A stretch of DNA of 64,000 nucleotides from Niallia circulans (GCF_007273535.1 NZ_RIBP01000004.1:2518001-2582000), one strand, 5' to 3'; shown: positions 9,079 through 18,784, numbered from the stretch's first letter. Made by a program: numbers and translations. The notes: generated by a model not told the origin, from the letters alone.

Positions 9079-9879
9079 TTGGCTGTTATTGGGATTGATG
9101 CAGGCGGAACGATGATAAAGTTGGCGTATAAAGATAAGGACAGAGTTCATTTTAAAAAGTATCCCAACACAGAAATAGATGCAGCGATGGGCTGGCTTAA
9201 GCTGTTTAAGTGGGAGCAGATAGCTTTAACAGGCAGTCAAGCAGCACATTTGCAATCAAGGCATTTTCCTGACGCACGAATTGTTTCCGAGTTTGATGCT
9301 GTATGTAATGGTGCTAAATGGCTGCAGGTAAAACAAAACCAAAGCAGTCAGGACGAATTTATCCTTGTTAATTTGGGAACAGGCACTTCTTGGTTTCACG
9401 TAACCAAAACTAGTAATAAACGAATTTTAGGCAGTGGAATTGGTGGCGGTACAATTTTAGGCTTGTCTTCCATGTTGGCGAATGAACAGCATTTTTCCGC
9501 GATTACAGACCTTGCAGCAAAAGGCAACCATCACAAGCTTGATTTCCTTGTAAAAGACTTATATACAAAAGAAGATATCGGCATTAATGGAGACCTTACT
9601 GCCAGTAATTTCGGCAAAGGACAAGAGGCTGAGGGAAGTCAAGCGGACGTCATTTCATCCTTATTTCAAATGGTAGCTGAAACGATCGTTCTGTTAACAC
9701 AACAAGCAAGCACTATTCATCAAGTGGATAAGATTATCTATGCCGGCGGTGCTGTATATGGCAATAAACCACTGCAAAAAATCATTACTTCCTTTGATTA
9801 TTTGTTTCCTACAAAGCAGGTTTTTCTGCAGGACGGCCAGTTTTGCGGTGCGATTGGGGCATTTCTAGAGATTGAGTAA
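9079..9879 (+). CDS. coaW: Type II pantothenate kinase
   Basis: This 266-aa enzyme phosphorylates pantothenate, the first step of coenzyme A synthesis. It belongs to the acetate/sugar kinase-like superfamily: GIDAGGTMIK forms the phosphate-1 loop, VNLGTGTS the phosphate-2 region, and GSGIGGGTILGLS and YAGGAVYGN are further ATP-site elements. Size and motifs match Staphylococcus CoaW. The TTG at 9079 is chosen as start: GGAGGCGA at 9067 is the ribosome site, and the in-frame ATG at 9064 overlaps that site. Confidence 0.92.
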   Translation: MAVIGIDAGGTMIKLAYKDKDRVHFKKYPNTEIDAAMGWLKLFKWEQIALTGSQAAHLQSRHFPDARIVSEFDAVCNGAKWLQVKQNQSSQDEFILVNLGTGTSWFHVTKTSNKRILGSGIGGGTILGLSSMLANEQHFSAITDLAAKGNHHKLDFLVKDLYTKEDIGINGDLTASNFGKGQEAEGSQADVISSLFQMVAETIVLLTQQASTIHQVDKIIYAGGAVYGNKPLQKIITSFDYLFPTKQVFLQDGQFCGAIGAFLEIE

Positions 9880-9883
9880 AAAA

Positions 9884-9946
9884 AGAAGGGATGATGGAAT
9901 TTATATAGAGGTGATAAGCGTCTATACAAATTCCATCATCCTATTT
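9884..9946. terminator. Bidirectional terminator coaW / MerR-like gene
   Basis: A 14-bp stem (9889-9902 with 9928-9941) contains an inner TATAGA/TCTATA hairpin. A and T tracts flank both sides, so it can serve both converging genes. Confidence 0.85.
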
Positions 9947-9951
9947 TGGTG

Positions 9952-10536
9952 TTAACGGAAAGAAAATAAACGGAAAAACGATCCTCTTCTTACAGGCACT
10001 TCCTTTTCCTTTTGCTCCTCTTTCGTTTTTCTGGCACCATAAGTATGCTCATACGGTCTATCTGCGGCAATAGCTAAGGCGGAAATTTGCTCTTTTTGTG
10101 TTTCGATGAATTCTTGCTGGCGGTCCATTTCCTCCTGCTGCTTCTTCAATTGCTCTACTAGAACAGAATTAAAGTTAATTTGCAGTTGCAGCTGTTCCTT
10201 TGCTGCTTTTAATTCTTCTAAAATCTTTTCTGTCGATTCATCTGTTTGCAGCATAATCGGAGCTTGCTGGGAATCGTTAAGTGTTTCTTCAATTTCTCGC
10301 AACGATAATTTGTCGTCATTACGCATTCTTTTTACCTTTTCCAATACTTCCATTGCATTGCTGTCAAAGTAGCGATAGCCATGCTCACCGACGATAGTTG
10401 GAATAACACCTTTCAATTCCCTTAACCAATTGCGCACAACTCCAGGTGTTTCTTCAATTTGTACAGCAGCTTCCTTAACACTTAATAAAAGTTCCTCTTT
10501 GGCAGCGATTATTTCCTTAACTTGTTCCAACATCAT
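9952..10536 (-). CDS. MerR-like HTH protein with coiled coil (DUF3967-type)
   Basis: This 194-aa protein begins with a MerR/excisionase-type helix-turn-helix (about residues 16-75: VKEAAVQIEETPGVVRNWLRE, GYRYFD). A long coiled coil (about residues 95-160, rich in Glu/Gln/Lys) follows. The C-terminus is basic and aromatic (RRGSFFRLFSFR). This plan resembles DUF3967 proteins and, in layout, the chromosome-anchoring protein RacA, whose C-terminus binds membrane. It could be a regulator or a DNA-membrane tether. GAAGGGTG precedes the start; an alternative ATG is 3 nt further in. Confidence 0.7.
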   Translation of the reverse strand: MMLEQVKEIIAAKEELLLSVKEAAVQIEETPGVVRNWLRELKGVIPTIVGEHGYRYFDSNAMEVLEKVKRMRNDDKLSLREIEETLNDSQQAPIMLQTDESTEKILEELKAAKEQLQLQINFNSVLVEQLKKQQEEMDRQQEFIETQKEQISALAIAADRPYEHTYGARKTKEEQKEKEVPVRRGSFFRLFSFR

Positions 10537-10806
10537 GCTTCAGCACCCTTCTGTTTTGATAGATTAACAAAGACCAAAAACAAAAACGAATCGACTTTAA
10601 TACTAGTTCGATATAGAAAAAAATTCTCCTTTAGCGAGGTTTGTCTAGTTTTGTTGATTATTAGTTTCTGAAAATTTAAATATAAACTTTACAATAATTT
10701 CCATGCATATTAGGATAGATTATAGGGTTAATAAGCGATTTGTGGAAGTAGAATAGAAGGAATGTCATGTAAGAACAATATAGCGAAAAAAGGATGCTGA
10801 TTCGTA

Positions 10807-13800
10807 GTGACCAGGGAAAATACTATTTCAAGCATACAGATTGTTGAGTATGAGGACAAGTTTGCAAGCAGTATCGCGAAGATGTGGAATGACAGTAAGG
10901 ATGCATGGGGAGGCAGTGTCAAAACAGAAGAGCAAATCATCGAAAAGCATCGAAGTTCTGATAATCTCCATACATTTTTAGCAATCGACAATAATCAAGT
11001 TGTCGGCTATTGTGGTTTATCTATTTATAAGGAAGATATCGGTTCACTGTATATTCCGTTGTTAAATGTTCGTCCAGACTATTATGGGAAAAAGGTTGGT
11101 AAATTACTGCTGCTCCATGCCTTAAAGGTTACTGTTGCAAAAAAATGGCCACGGCTTGATTTATATACATGGGCAGGGAATACAAAGGCTGTCCCACTTT
11201 ATAAACGGTGCGGATTTTTTTGGGAGGATGAGGACAGCTATACACATTTAATGAATTTCATTCCTGCTGTATTAAATGACAATCTTCTTGCACCATATAT
11301 AGGTAAAATAGATTGGTATAAAGATATGCTGCGTACTTTGGAATTAAAGCCAGATGGCAGGCAAGAGAATGGCTTTACTTATTACGATTATGAATGGGCA
11401 AATGCAGATACATCTTTAACAGCAAGCTTCGAACGAACGGGCAGAGGGTTAAGCAGAATTGAAACAGATGACTTTATTATTAAGCTGTCATTAAAGGAAC
11501 ATGAATTACTAGAAGGCGAAGACCATGAAATAAAATGCTATGTGAAAAATAAATCTGGCAAACCGCTTGCTGTTGAAATTTCTTCCTGCTCGCATGAAAG
11601 AGTAGTATGTGATTTCGACCATAAATATTCTGTTGAGGAAGAAGTAACAGCAACAAATACCTTTTATTTAAAAGCAGGACTTGAGCCTGAAAAGGGAAAA
11701 ACGTTTCCAACTATTTTTGTCGATGTGAGTGTCAATGGTTTGATGACGACGTTCAAGCTAGGGATTAATCCAAAAACACCAATCACCATTGACACAAAAA
11801 CAATTCCCCATGTGCTAAAAGAAGGTTTTAAGACAACTGTTGATTTGGAGCTGGAAAACAATTTGTTTGAGCCTGTATTGCTAGAATTAGAGCTTCCTAA
11901 CAATAAATACTTATCGTTTCATAACCCTACCTATCAACTATTGTTAGAGGGGAAAGGAAGAAGATATATATCTATACCTGCGACTGTTTTGTCATTAGGT
12001 TTTTTTCAGGAAGACATTATTTGTCGCTTAAAGCTAGAGGGTGACAAGGAGAAGATTGTTACAAAAACAATTTCTGTTGGATTGAAAGGAGCGGGAGAAA
12101 GGTTTTTCGGTGAAAACAAACACTCCTATTCTATTTATAATGGAACCTACCGCATCAGGATTTATAAAGCAGATAATGTCATGAAAGTGGGCACCAACCG
12201 CATAGGAGAATTACCTTTCGTCATGTTTGCACCAATGCTGGGCAAGCCGTTCTCTAATGAATTATCAAAAAATAAACCGGATAAAACGGAAACTACATTT
12301 GACAAGACATCTATCATCCTTGCCCTTTATTTCCAATCTACAGCTCATCCGAACATTCACATCGTACTGCGGATTCAGCTTTATGCGGAAGGGATTGTTA
12401 AAAGATGGGTAACGCTGGAAAACAGACAATCATCTCCTGTAAGTGTTCATGTACAGGAAACCTTCTATCATGATTGGTCAGAGCTTTACTTTCCGCTAAA
12501 AGGTGATGTTGTGATGTTTAATGAGGCAGATACAGTGGAGCCAGGTGATATTGCATCAAAGGATATAAGCGGCAACTGGTATTTTTCTAAAGATGAGGTA
12601 AATCCAATTGGCGTGTTTTGGACAGAAGCAAATAAAATGACAATGGAAGGCTGGAAGATGCATTTTCAGTCGCTGAAAGACTTGAAGGGACATACTAGCT
12701 GCAGCTTTCCGCCCATTTATATGTCTATTGGTGCATATACAAGCTGGAGAGACGTAGAACAAGCTGCAACAGGAATGCAGTCTTCTCATACAGCACTTAA
12801 AGGGGAAATAATCTTTGCCATAAATGCGAACAATCCTGTTATCGATAACAGCGAATCTATATCCATATTGTTTTCAAGCTATCGAAACAATCAAGCTGAT
12901 GGCGAAGGCGAACTATTTGTTAATGGCAAATCAGTATCTAAACAGACTTTTCCTGCTAACAATAAGATAAATCTGCCGCTTGAGGAAACAAAATGGAAGG
13001 CTGTGAATAAAGTACAGACAATCATTTCGACAGACAAAAGGCAGTCTTACTTTAATACTATCTTATTGCGACCACATGGAGAGATTTTACAGAGCAGGAC
13101 GACAGAAGAAGGATACGAAATATATAGTATTGATAACGGTATAATAAATTTTCGAGCAGCTCCGCATTATTATCCAGGGCTTTTTTCATTAAAAGTTCAG
13201 CAGACTGAATGGCTTGACCAAGCGTTTCCGAACCTAATCCCGAAAAGCTGGTGGAATCCTTGGGCAGGCGGGATAAAAGCAGGTCCACCTGATTTAAGTG
13301 TTCATTCGTTATTAAAGGAAAAAACAAAAGCGGAGTTTGTGGAAATTCTAGATAACTTTGATAATGTATGGTCTGGCATAAGGCTTGATACGGATATTAG
13401 CCACCATGCAAAATGGAAAGGACTTTCATACTCTCAATATTATGTCACAATGCCCAACATCCCAATTCTTGCTGTTTTTGTCCAAGTACATAATACGGCA
13501 GGTAAACGGATGACAGAAGAGGAGTGGCATCATAATCTGTTTTTAAAGACAGGGAAAGAGAGCTGTATACTGCATTTGCATCAGAAAAAAAATCATAATC
13601 AAATGTATACTGTTGGCAGGGAGGAGCAGGAAATAATTCTTACAGAAGACTTTTATATTACACAGGCAGCATCTAAGGATAAACTGCACCTGCTAACAGA
13701 TACAAACAGTCCAGTCCAGTATTATACGAACAAAGAAGTTATTCAGCTTGTTTGTACGAATACGTGTGAAAGGGAGAAGGATGGTTATATCCATATGCAG

Positions 13801-13890
13801 CCAAGCTTTCTTTATTTTGATGAAGATAGTGTTCCTTTTCACCAGCTAGAATCAGTTCGGCAGCTTCAGTTTAGGCTGTCAGAGGATTGA
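10807..13890 (+). CDS. GNAT acetyltransferase fused to a very large beta-rich region
   Basis: This 1027-aa protein starts at a GTG preceded by AAAAAAGGATG. Residues 1-150 form a GNAT domain with the acetyl-CoA loop seen as RPDYYGKKVGKLLL and the C-terminal motif AVPLYKRCGFFWED. Residues 160-430 look like Ig/NEW3-like beta modules, and about 430-1020 like a galactose-mutarotase or carbohydrate-active-enzyme scaffold (many Trp/Tyr/His, repeated beta strands). There is no signal peptide, so it is cytoplasmic. A fusion of this size to GNAT is uncommon; a role in sugar or glycan modification is inferred only. It forms a two-gene unit with the amidohydrolase that begins 32 nt downstream. Confidence 0.85.
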   Translation: MTRENTISSIQIVEYEDKFASSIAKMWNDSKDAWGGSVKTEEQIIEKHRSSDNLHTFLAIDNNQVVGYCGLSIYKEDIGSLYIPLLNVRPDYYGKKVGKLLLLHALKVTVAKKWPRLDLYTWAGNTKAVPLYKRCGFFWEDEDSYTHLMNFIPAVLNDNLLAPYIGKIDWYKDMLRTLELKPDGRQENGFTYYDYEWANADTSLTASFERTGRGLSRIETDDFIIKLSLKEHELLEGEDHEIKCYVKNKSGKPLAVEISSCSHERVVCDFDHKYSVEEEVTATNTFYLKAGLEPEKGKTFPTIFVDVSVNGLMTTFKLGINPKTPITIDTKTIPHVLKEGFKTTVDLELENNLFEPVLLELELPNNKYLSFHNPTYQLLLEGKGRRYISIPATVLSLGFFQEDIICRLKLEGDKEKIVTKTISVGLKGAGERFFGENKHSYSIYNGTYRIRIYKADNVMKVGTNRIGELPFVMFAPMLGKPFSNELSKNKPDKTETTFDKTSIILALYFQSTAHPNIHIVLRIQLYAEGIVKRWVTLENRQSSPVSVHVQETFYHDWSELYFPLKGDVVMFNEADTVEPGDIASKDISGNWYFSKDEVNPIGVFWTEANKMTMEGWKMHFQSLKDLKGHTSCSFPPIYMSIGAYTSWRDVEQAATGMQSSHTALKGEIIFAINANNPVIDNSESISILFSSYRNNQADGEGELFVNGKSVSKQTFPANNKINLPLEETKWKAVNKVQTIISTDKRQSYFNTILLRPHGEILQSRTTEEGYEIYSIDNGIINFRAAPHYYPGLFSLKVQQTEWLDQAFPNLIPKSWWNPWAGGIKAGPPDLSVHSLLKEKTKAEFVEILDNFDNVWSGIRLDTDISHHAKWKGLSYSQYYVTMPNIPILAVFVQVHNTAGKRMTEEEWHHNLFLKTGKESCILHLHQKKNHNQMYTVGREEQEIILTEDFYITQAASKDKLHLLTDTNSPVQYYTNKEVIQLVCTNTCEREKDGYIHMQPSFLYFDEDSVPFHQLESVRQLQFRLSED

Positions 13891-13922
13891 TTTTAAAAAA
13901 CTTACAGGATAAAGGAGACCGA

Positions 13923-14777
13923 ATGAAAAAAATTATTGACGCACACATTCATCTTTCTAATATTGAATCATTTAAGGAAACAGCGCAATCGCTCTCTAAA
14001 GTGGATTATAGCCTAGAAGGCGTCCAAGCAGAGATGGAGGCTGCCAATATTGTCCTGGCCATTGGGATGGGAGTGACAGAAACCCCTAAAATGGGGTTTC
14101 CAGATTATGAAGCGAATACTCCAATGGGCCTTGATCTTGGGGAGTCACTGCCGAAAACAATAGTGTATTGTGCAGGCATCAATCCATACAAGCTAGATGC
14201 TACTGCAATCGCTGAACTAGAACGGGAGATACAAAAGGACTATGTTGTTGGGATAAAAATTTACTTAGGGTATTATCCGTTCTATGCGTACGATCAAGTT
14301 TATGATCCAGTTTATGAGCTTGCCGAAAAATACGACCTGCCCGTCGTGTTTCATACTGGCGACACATATTCAGAAAGGGGATTGTTAAAATATTCTCATC
14401 CTCTTGCGATTGATGAAGTAGCGGTTAAACATCGCAATATTCGGTTTATGATGGCGCATTTTGGTGATCCGTGGACATTAACCGGTGCGGAAATATTGTA
14501 TAAAAACCGCAATGTGTATGCCGATTTATCTGGATTGGTGGTTGGTGCTAGAAAGGAGCTAGAGCAGGCGCAGGAAGGAATATTACTTCAGCATTTAAGA
14601 CATGCACTTGTGTATTCCAATTCTTATGATAAGCTTTTATTTGGTACAGACTGGCCATTAGCACCATTCGGCCCCTATATCGAATTCATTCAAAATCTGA
14701 TTCCGGAATCGTACCATGAAGATGTCTTTTATAACACGGCACTTAAGGTTTTTCCGAAAATCAAAAAATTTCTTTAA
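13923..14777 (+). CDS. Amidohydrolase (metal-dependent hydrolase, amidohydrolase_2 family)
   Basis: This 284-aa TIM-barrel hydrolase has the expected metal-site elements: DAHIH near the N-terminus, a lysine strand VVGIKIYLG, VVFHTGDTYS, MMAHFGDPW and LLFGTDWPL. These match the amidohydrolase 2 family, which includes decarboxylases and lactonases, so the chemistry cannot be fixed. AAAGGAGACC is ideally placed before ATG 13923; the frame open from 13887 adds residues without support. It is transcribed with the giant GNAT protein, and a terminator follows. A shared pathway acting on a sugar or amide substrate is an inference. Confidence 0.9.
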   Translation: MKKIIDAHIHLSNIESFKETAQSLSKVDYSLEGVQAEMEAANIVLAIGMGVTETPKMGFPDYEANTPMGLDLGESLPKTIVYCAGINPYKLDATAIAELEREIQKDYVVGIKIYLGYYPFYAYDQVYDPVYELAEKYDLPVVFHTGDTYSERGLLKYSHPLAIDEVAVKHRNIRFMMAHFGDPWTLTGAEILYKNRNVYADLSGLVVGARKELEQAQEGILLQHLRHALVYSNSYDKLLFGTDWPLAPFGPYIEFIQNLIPESYHEDVFYNTALKVFPKIKKFL

Positions 14778-14796
14778 TTGGTATACAACGGGAACG

Positions 14797-14841
14797 AGAC
14801 TGCTGTCTTCGCTTATTAATTAAGCTGGCGGCAGTTTTTTT
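14797..14841 (+). terminator. Terminator after GNAT-amidohydrolase unit
   Basis: GACTGCTG (from 14798) pairs with CGGCAGTT (14829-14836) through a long loop, followed by T residues to 14841. Confidence 0.7.
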
Positions 14842-15099
14842 ATGCCGGTAAAGCAGAAATAAATTATTCTCCTTAATGGCTCTTAGCAGATTTAGTATAA
14901 GTCCACATACTACATCCACATACCACATTCGTAATCACCAGTGATATTCTTCGTATTTGTGTGCTAAATGTCCATTCTATTGCCTTTTTTACATAGTGTT
15001 AGGAAAATGGAGTTCCTACCATAACAAACGGTATTGTAGTTGATTTTTTTCTTTCATGTTACAATATTTCGGTAGGATATAGATTGGAGAACTAATACA
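14842..15099. other. Intergenic stretch upstream of ypgQ
   Basis: No gene was found. Short inverted repeats occur (AGGAA/TTCCT at 15001-15017; TCCTACC 15014-15020 with GGTAGGA 15071-15077). A TTGATT at 15040 and TACAAT at 15060 are only 14 nt apart, so the promoter remains uncertain. Confidence 0.4.
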
Positions 15100-15756
15100 A
15101 TGAATATCATTCAATTAACAGAAGCATTTGTGAAGGATAAGTTGAAAGGTGATGTGTCAGGTCATGACTGGCATCATATTGATAGAGTTAGAAATACGGC
15201 GCTTTTCCTATGTAAACATGAAAACGATGGTAATTCATTTATTATAGAGCTGGCTGCATTACTCCATGATGTGGCAGATGCAAAATTGAACGAATCTAAG
15301 GAGGAAGGTCAGCGCTTGCTTGAGCAGTTCGTTGAAGCCCTTCCTATTAAGGCCAATGAAAAAAAGGAAATTCTTTCTGCAATAGCGACAGTTTCCTATA
15401 GTGGTGGCAACAATGAAAATCCTCAAACGAAAGAAGCGCAAATTGTTCAGGATGCAGACAGACTTGATGCAATTGGAGCAATAGGCATTGCAAGAACCTT
15501 TGCTTATGGCGGGAAGTCTGGGAGTCCCATTTACAATCCAGCAGCAATTATTCGCAAAAGCATGACAGAAGAGGAATATCGCAGCGGTGAATCCAGCTCC
15601 ATTCAGCATTTTTATGAAAAGCTGCTTAAATTAAAAGGCTTGCTTCATACAGAATCGGCAAAGGTTATTGCCGAAAAGCGGCATGAGCTGATGGAGGATT
15701 ATTTGAGAGAATTCTATAAAGAATGGAATGGTAATTATGAAGAGTATTTCAGTTGA
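15100..15756 (+). CDS. ypgQ: HD-domain nucleotide pyrophosphohydrolase (YpgQ)
   Basis: This 218-aa HD-superfamily protein has the metal-binding set H-HD-D: GHDWHHIDRV, LLHDVADAK and the later DADRLDAIGA. B. subtilis YpgQ is a metal-dependent (d)NTP pyrophosphohydrolase, and this protein matches it in length and motifs. It is soluble, with no membrane segment. The gene overlaps the start of the ABC-F gene by 20 nt, so the two are probably co-expressed. The natural in vivo substrate is not known. Confidence 0.88.
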   Translation: MNIIQLTEAFVKDKLKGDVSGHDWHHIDRVRNTALFLCKHENDGNSFIIELAALLHDVADAKLNESKEEGQRLLEQFVEALPIKANEKKEILSAIATVSYSGGNNENPQTKEAQIVQDADRLDAIGAIGIARTFAYGGKSGSPIYNPAAIIRKSMTEEEYRSGESSSIQHFYEKLLKLKGLLHTESAKVIAEKRHELMEDYLREFYKEWNGNYEEYFS

Positions 15757-17620
15757 GAATTTAACAAAAACATATGGGGAAAAAGAATTATTTAATTCCA
15801 TATCTTTTGCGATAAGTGAAAAAGAAAGAGTAGGACTAATTGGTATAAATGGGACAGGAAAATCTTCGCTTTTGAAGATCGTCGCAGGAATTGATTTGCC
15901 TGATGAAGGAGATATTATTGCCCCAAAGGAATACCGAATTGCTTATTCCTCTCAAAGCCCTGACATTGACCCGGATATGACCGTGTTAGATTATGTCTAT
16001 ACAGGAGACGCCCCTGTTTGGAAGATTGTCCGAAACTATGAGGAAATCTTGCTGAAGCTTGAAACAGACCCGGAGAACAATAAGCTTCATAGTGAACTGT
16101 TTGAAGTTCAAAAAAGAATGGATGCGCATAATGGCTGGGATGTTCATACGAACACAAAAACCGTTTTGACTAAGCTGGATGTCAGCTTTTACGACAAGAA
16201 AATCGGAGAGCTGTCTGGTGGTCAGAAAAAGCGTGTTTCCCTTGCACAGGTTCTTATCCAAGAACCGGACTTGCTTATACTGGATGAGCCTACAAACCAT
16301 CTAGACTTTGAAGCAGTTAAGTGGCTGGAGGATTATTTAGGGAAATTTAACGGAGCACTGTTGTTGGTTACACATGACCGCTATTTCTTGGACAGGGTGA
16401 CAAACAGGATGTTTGAGCTTGAAGGCGGAAATCTATACAGCTATAAAGGAAATTATGCTGAATTCCTCCAAGCTAAAGCAATCAGGGAAGAGAACGAAGC
16501 AGCAACGATCGACAAACAGCAAAATTTGTTCAGGAGAGAGCTAGAATGGATTCGCAGGGGTGCTAAAGCTCGTTCCACAAAACAAAAAGCAAGAATTCAG
16601 CGGTTTGAAGAGCTGGACGATAAGCTTTCATCCGTTTCTGAAAAAGGAAAGCTCGATATTTCTTTAAAAGGCAGCAGATTGGGCAAACAGGTTTTTGAGC
16701 TTGTTTCTGCTACTAAATCGTTTGGAAATAAACCGATTTTAAAGGATTTTAACCTGCTTGTTAAGCCAGGCGACAGAATTGGGATTATCGGTCATAACGG
16801 TACAGGAAAATCAACCTTGTTGAATATTCTTGCAGGAAAGATTCCGTTGGATACAGGCGATTATATTATCGGTCAAACCGTGAAAATCGCTTATTATACG
16901 CAGGAAAACGAAGAAATGGATCAAAGTAAGCGGATGATTGAGTATTTGAAGGAAACAGCTGAAATCATTGAAACAACAGATGGAAAAACGATTTCTGCTG
17001 CTCAAATGCTGGAAAGATTTTTATTTCCGCCACACACACATGGGACAATCATTGGGAAGCTTTCCGGTGGTGAAAGAAGAAGACTGTATTTGCTGAAAAT
17101 ATTAATGGGCGAACCAAATGTTCTTCTTCTCGATGAGCCGACAAATGATTTGGATACACAAACCTTAATGGTATTAGAGGATTATTTAGATGAATTTAAA
17201 GGTGTTGTCATCACTGTATCCCATGACCGTTATTTCCTTGATAAAGTTGCACATGAGCTGTTAATCCTGCAAGGAAACGGGCAAATTGGCAGCTATTATG
17301 GCAATTACACAGAATATCTGCAAGCAGAAAAGCAAAAGGAGCAGGCAGAGAAAGCAGTAAAGGAAAAGCCGAAGCAGCAGGAACAGCCAAAGCAAAAGAA
17401 AGTAAAACTAAGCTATAATGAACAAAGAGAATGGGAAACGATTGATGGAGATATTGAGGCATGCGAACAACGCCTTGAAGAAATCGAGAAGGAAATGGAA
17501 AGCATAGGAAGTGACTTTGAGAAAGCAAATGCTCTTCTAAAGGAGCAAGAGGAACAAAATGAAAAATTGGAACATTTAATTGAACGCTGGAGCTATCTTT
17601 CTGAAATTGCGGAAGGGTAA
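15737..17620 (+). CDS. yfmR: ABC-F ATPase, YfmR/Uup-like translation factor
   Basis: This 627-aa protein carries two ABC nucleotide-binding domains with no membrane part: Walker A GINGTGKSS and GHNGTGKST, signatures LSGGQKKRVSLA and LSGGERRRLYLL, and Walker B LILDEPTNHLD and LLLDEPTNDLD. The linker between domains and a C-terminal coiled coil (about 530-627, Lys/Glu/Gln-rich) match YfmR, which helps ribosomes past stalling sequences together with EF-P. Two in-frame ATGs (15728, 15737) have equally weak ribosome sites; 15737 gives the family N-terminus. Assignment to YfmR rather than another ABC-F is likely but not certain. Confidence 0.9.
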   Translation: MKSISVENLTKTYGEKELFNSISFAISEKERVGLIGINGTGKSSLLKIVAGIDLPDEGDIIAPKEYRIAYSSQSPDIDPDMTVLDYVYTGDAPVWKIVRNYEEILLKLETDPENNKLHSELFEVQKRMDAHNGWDVHTNTKTVLTKLDVSFYDKKIGELSGGQKKRVSLAQVLIQEPDLLILDEPTNHLDFEAVKWLEDYLGKFNGALLLVTHDRYFLDRVTNRMFELEGGNLYSYKGNYAEFLQAKAIREENEAATIDKQQNLFRRELEWIRRGAKARSTKQKARIQRFEELDDKLSSVSEKGKLDISLKGSRLGKQVFELVSATKSFGNKPILKDFNLLVKPGDRIGIIGHNGTGKSTLLNILAGKIPLDTGDYIIGQTVKIAYYTQENEEMDQSKRMIEYLKETAEIIETTDGKTISAAQMLERFLFPPHTHGTIIGKLSGGERRRLYLLKILMGEPNVLLLDEPTNDLDTQTLMVLEDYLDEFKGVVITVSHDRYFLDKVAHELLILQGNGQIGSYYGNYTEYLQAEKQKEQAEKAVKEKPKQQEQPKQKKVKLSYNEQREWETIDGDIEACEQRLEEIEKEMESIGSDFEKANALLKEQEEQNEKLEHLIERWSYLSEIAEG

Positions 17621-17653
17621 ACATGGATTTAGTAGATTTGAGGGGGATGCAAG

Positions 17654-18784
17654 ATGAAAATTTTGGCGATTGAACCAACTCCAAGTCCAAATACGATGAA
17701 AATCAATTTGAATGAAGAGCTGCCAATGGGTAAAAGCAATAATTATAAACAGGCAAATGCAGAACAGGCACCACAAGTGATTCAGGACATTTTGGCGATT
17801 GAGGGAATAAGAGGGGTCTATCATGTAGCTGATTTTCTTGCAGTGGAACGAAATGCAAAATATGACTGGAAGGAACTTCTCTCGAAAGTACGCAATGCAT
17901 TTGGTGAAGAGGCAGACAGCACAGAAAATGGTCAGGAAATAAATGATCACTTTGGAGAAATCAAAGTATTAGTGCAAATGTATAAAGGAATTCCAATGCA
18001 AATCAAGCTAACAGATGGAGCAGAAGAAAAGCGTTACGGTTTGCCAGAGCAATTTATGAAGGCTGTTGCTGAGGTTAGAATGCCGAATGATAATGTTGTT
18101 GCCAGCAGAAAGTGGCAAGAATTTGGCGTCCGATACGGTGAGTTTGACGAAATAGGACAAGCTGTGCAAGAGGAATTAATGGCTGCCTATCCACAAATAA
18201 GAATTACCACACTAAGTGATGCGGCGAAAAATCCAGAAACAGCAGAAGCAAACGTAATGAAAAGAGAAAAAATCAAGCTGACACTTGAAGATTTGGATCA
18301 TGAAGATTGGAAAGTAAGATATCAAAAGCTAGAGCAAAGCGAAGATCCAACTGTAGAGGATATCCCTGTTTTAACGAAGGCCCTTGCTGATGACAAACCA
18401 TCGATTCGCAGACTGGCAACTGTATATTTAGGAATGATAGAGGACCCTGCGGTCTTGCCGTCCTTATACATTGCATTAAAGGATAAGACGGTAACAGTAA
18501 GACGAACAGCAGGTGATTGCCTTTCTGACTTAGGCTTTGCTGAAGCAATGGACGAGATGATAATAGCACTTAATGACAAAAACAAGTTAGTAAGATGGCG
18601 TGCTGCCATGTTCTTATATGAGGTAGGGGATGAAAGGGCGCTTGAAGCATTAAAAGCCCACGAAGAAGACCCTGAATTTGAGGTAAGTCTGCAAATTAAG
18701 ATGGCAATTGAAAGAATTGAGCTTGGAGAAGAGGCTAAAGGCTCTGTTTGGAAACAGATGACAGAAGCACGTAAACAGGATTGA
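17654..18784 (+). CDS. cvfC: Conserved virulence factor C family protein (CvfC/YpgR)
   Basis: This 376-aa protein has an Nfu N-terminal-type domain (residues 1-90, IEPTPSPNTMKI). A middle region precedes HEAT-like repeats near residues 215-345, with repeated phrases such as DDKPSIRRLATVYLG and DKTVTVRRTAGDCLSDLG. It matches the CvfC/YpgR family, linked to virulence regulation in Staphylococcus aureus by mutant phenotype only. Nfu-type domains occur in Fe-S assembly, and HEAT repeats bind proteins, so an adaptor role is possible. GAGGGGGAT precedes the ATG. It lies 33 nt after the ABC-F gene, probably in the same unit. Confidence 0.9.
   Translation: MKILAIEPTPSPNTMKINLNEELPMGKSNNYKQANAEQAPQVIQDILAIEGIRGVYHVADFLAVERNAKYDWKELLSKVRNAFGEEADSTENGQEINDHFGEIKVLVQMYKGIPMQIKLTDGAEEKRYGLPEQFMKAVAEVRMPNDNVVASRKWQEFGVRYGEFDEIGQAVQEELMAAYPQIRITTLSDAAKNPETAEANVMKREKIKLTLEDLDHEDWKVRYQKLEQSEDPTVEDIPVLTKALADDKPSIRRLATVYLGMIEDPAVLPSLYIALKDKTVTVRRTAGDCLSDLGFAEAMDEMIIALNDKNKLVRWRAAMFLYEVGDERALEALKAHEEDPEFEVSLQIKMAIERIELGEEAKGSVWKQMTEARKQD

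Noticed and set aside
16961..17000. TGAAAC in the ABC-F coding region as an ECF promoter
   Set aside because: No CGTA at 16 or 17 nt, and the position is inside a gene; several other coding TGAAAC sites were dismissed for the same reason.
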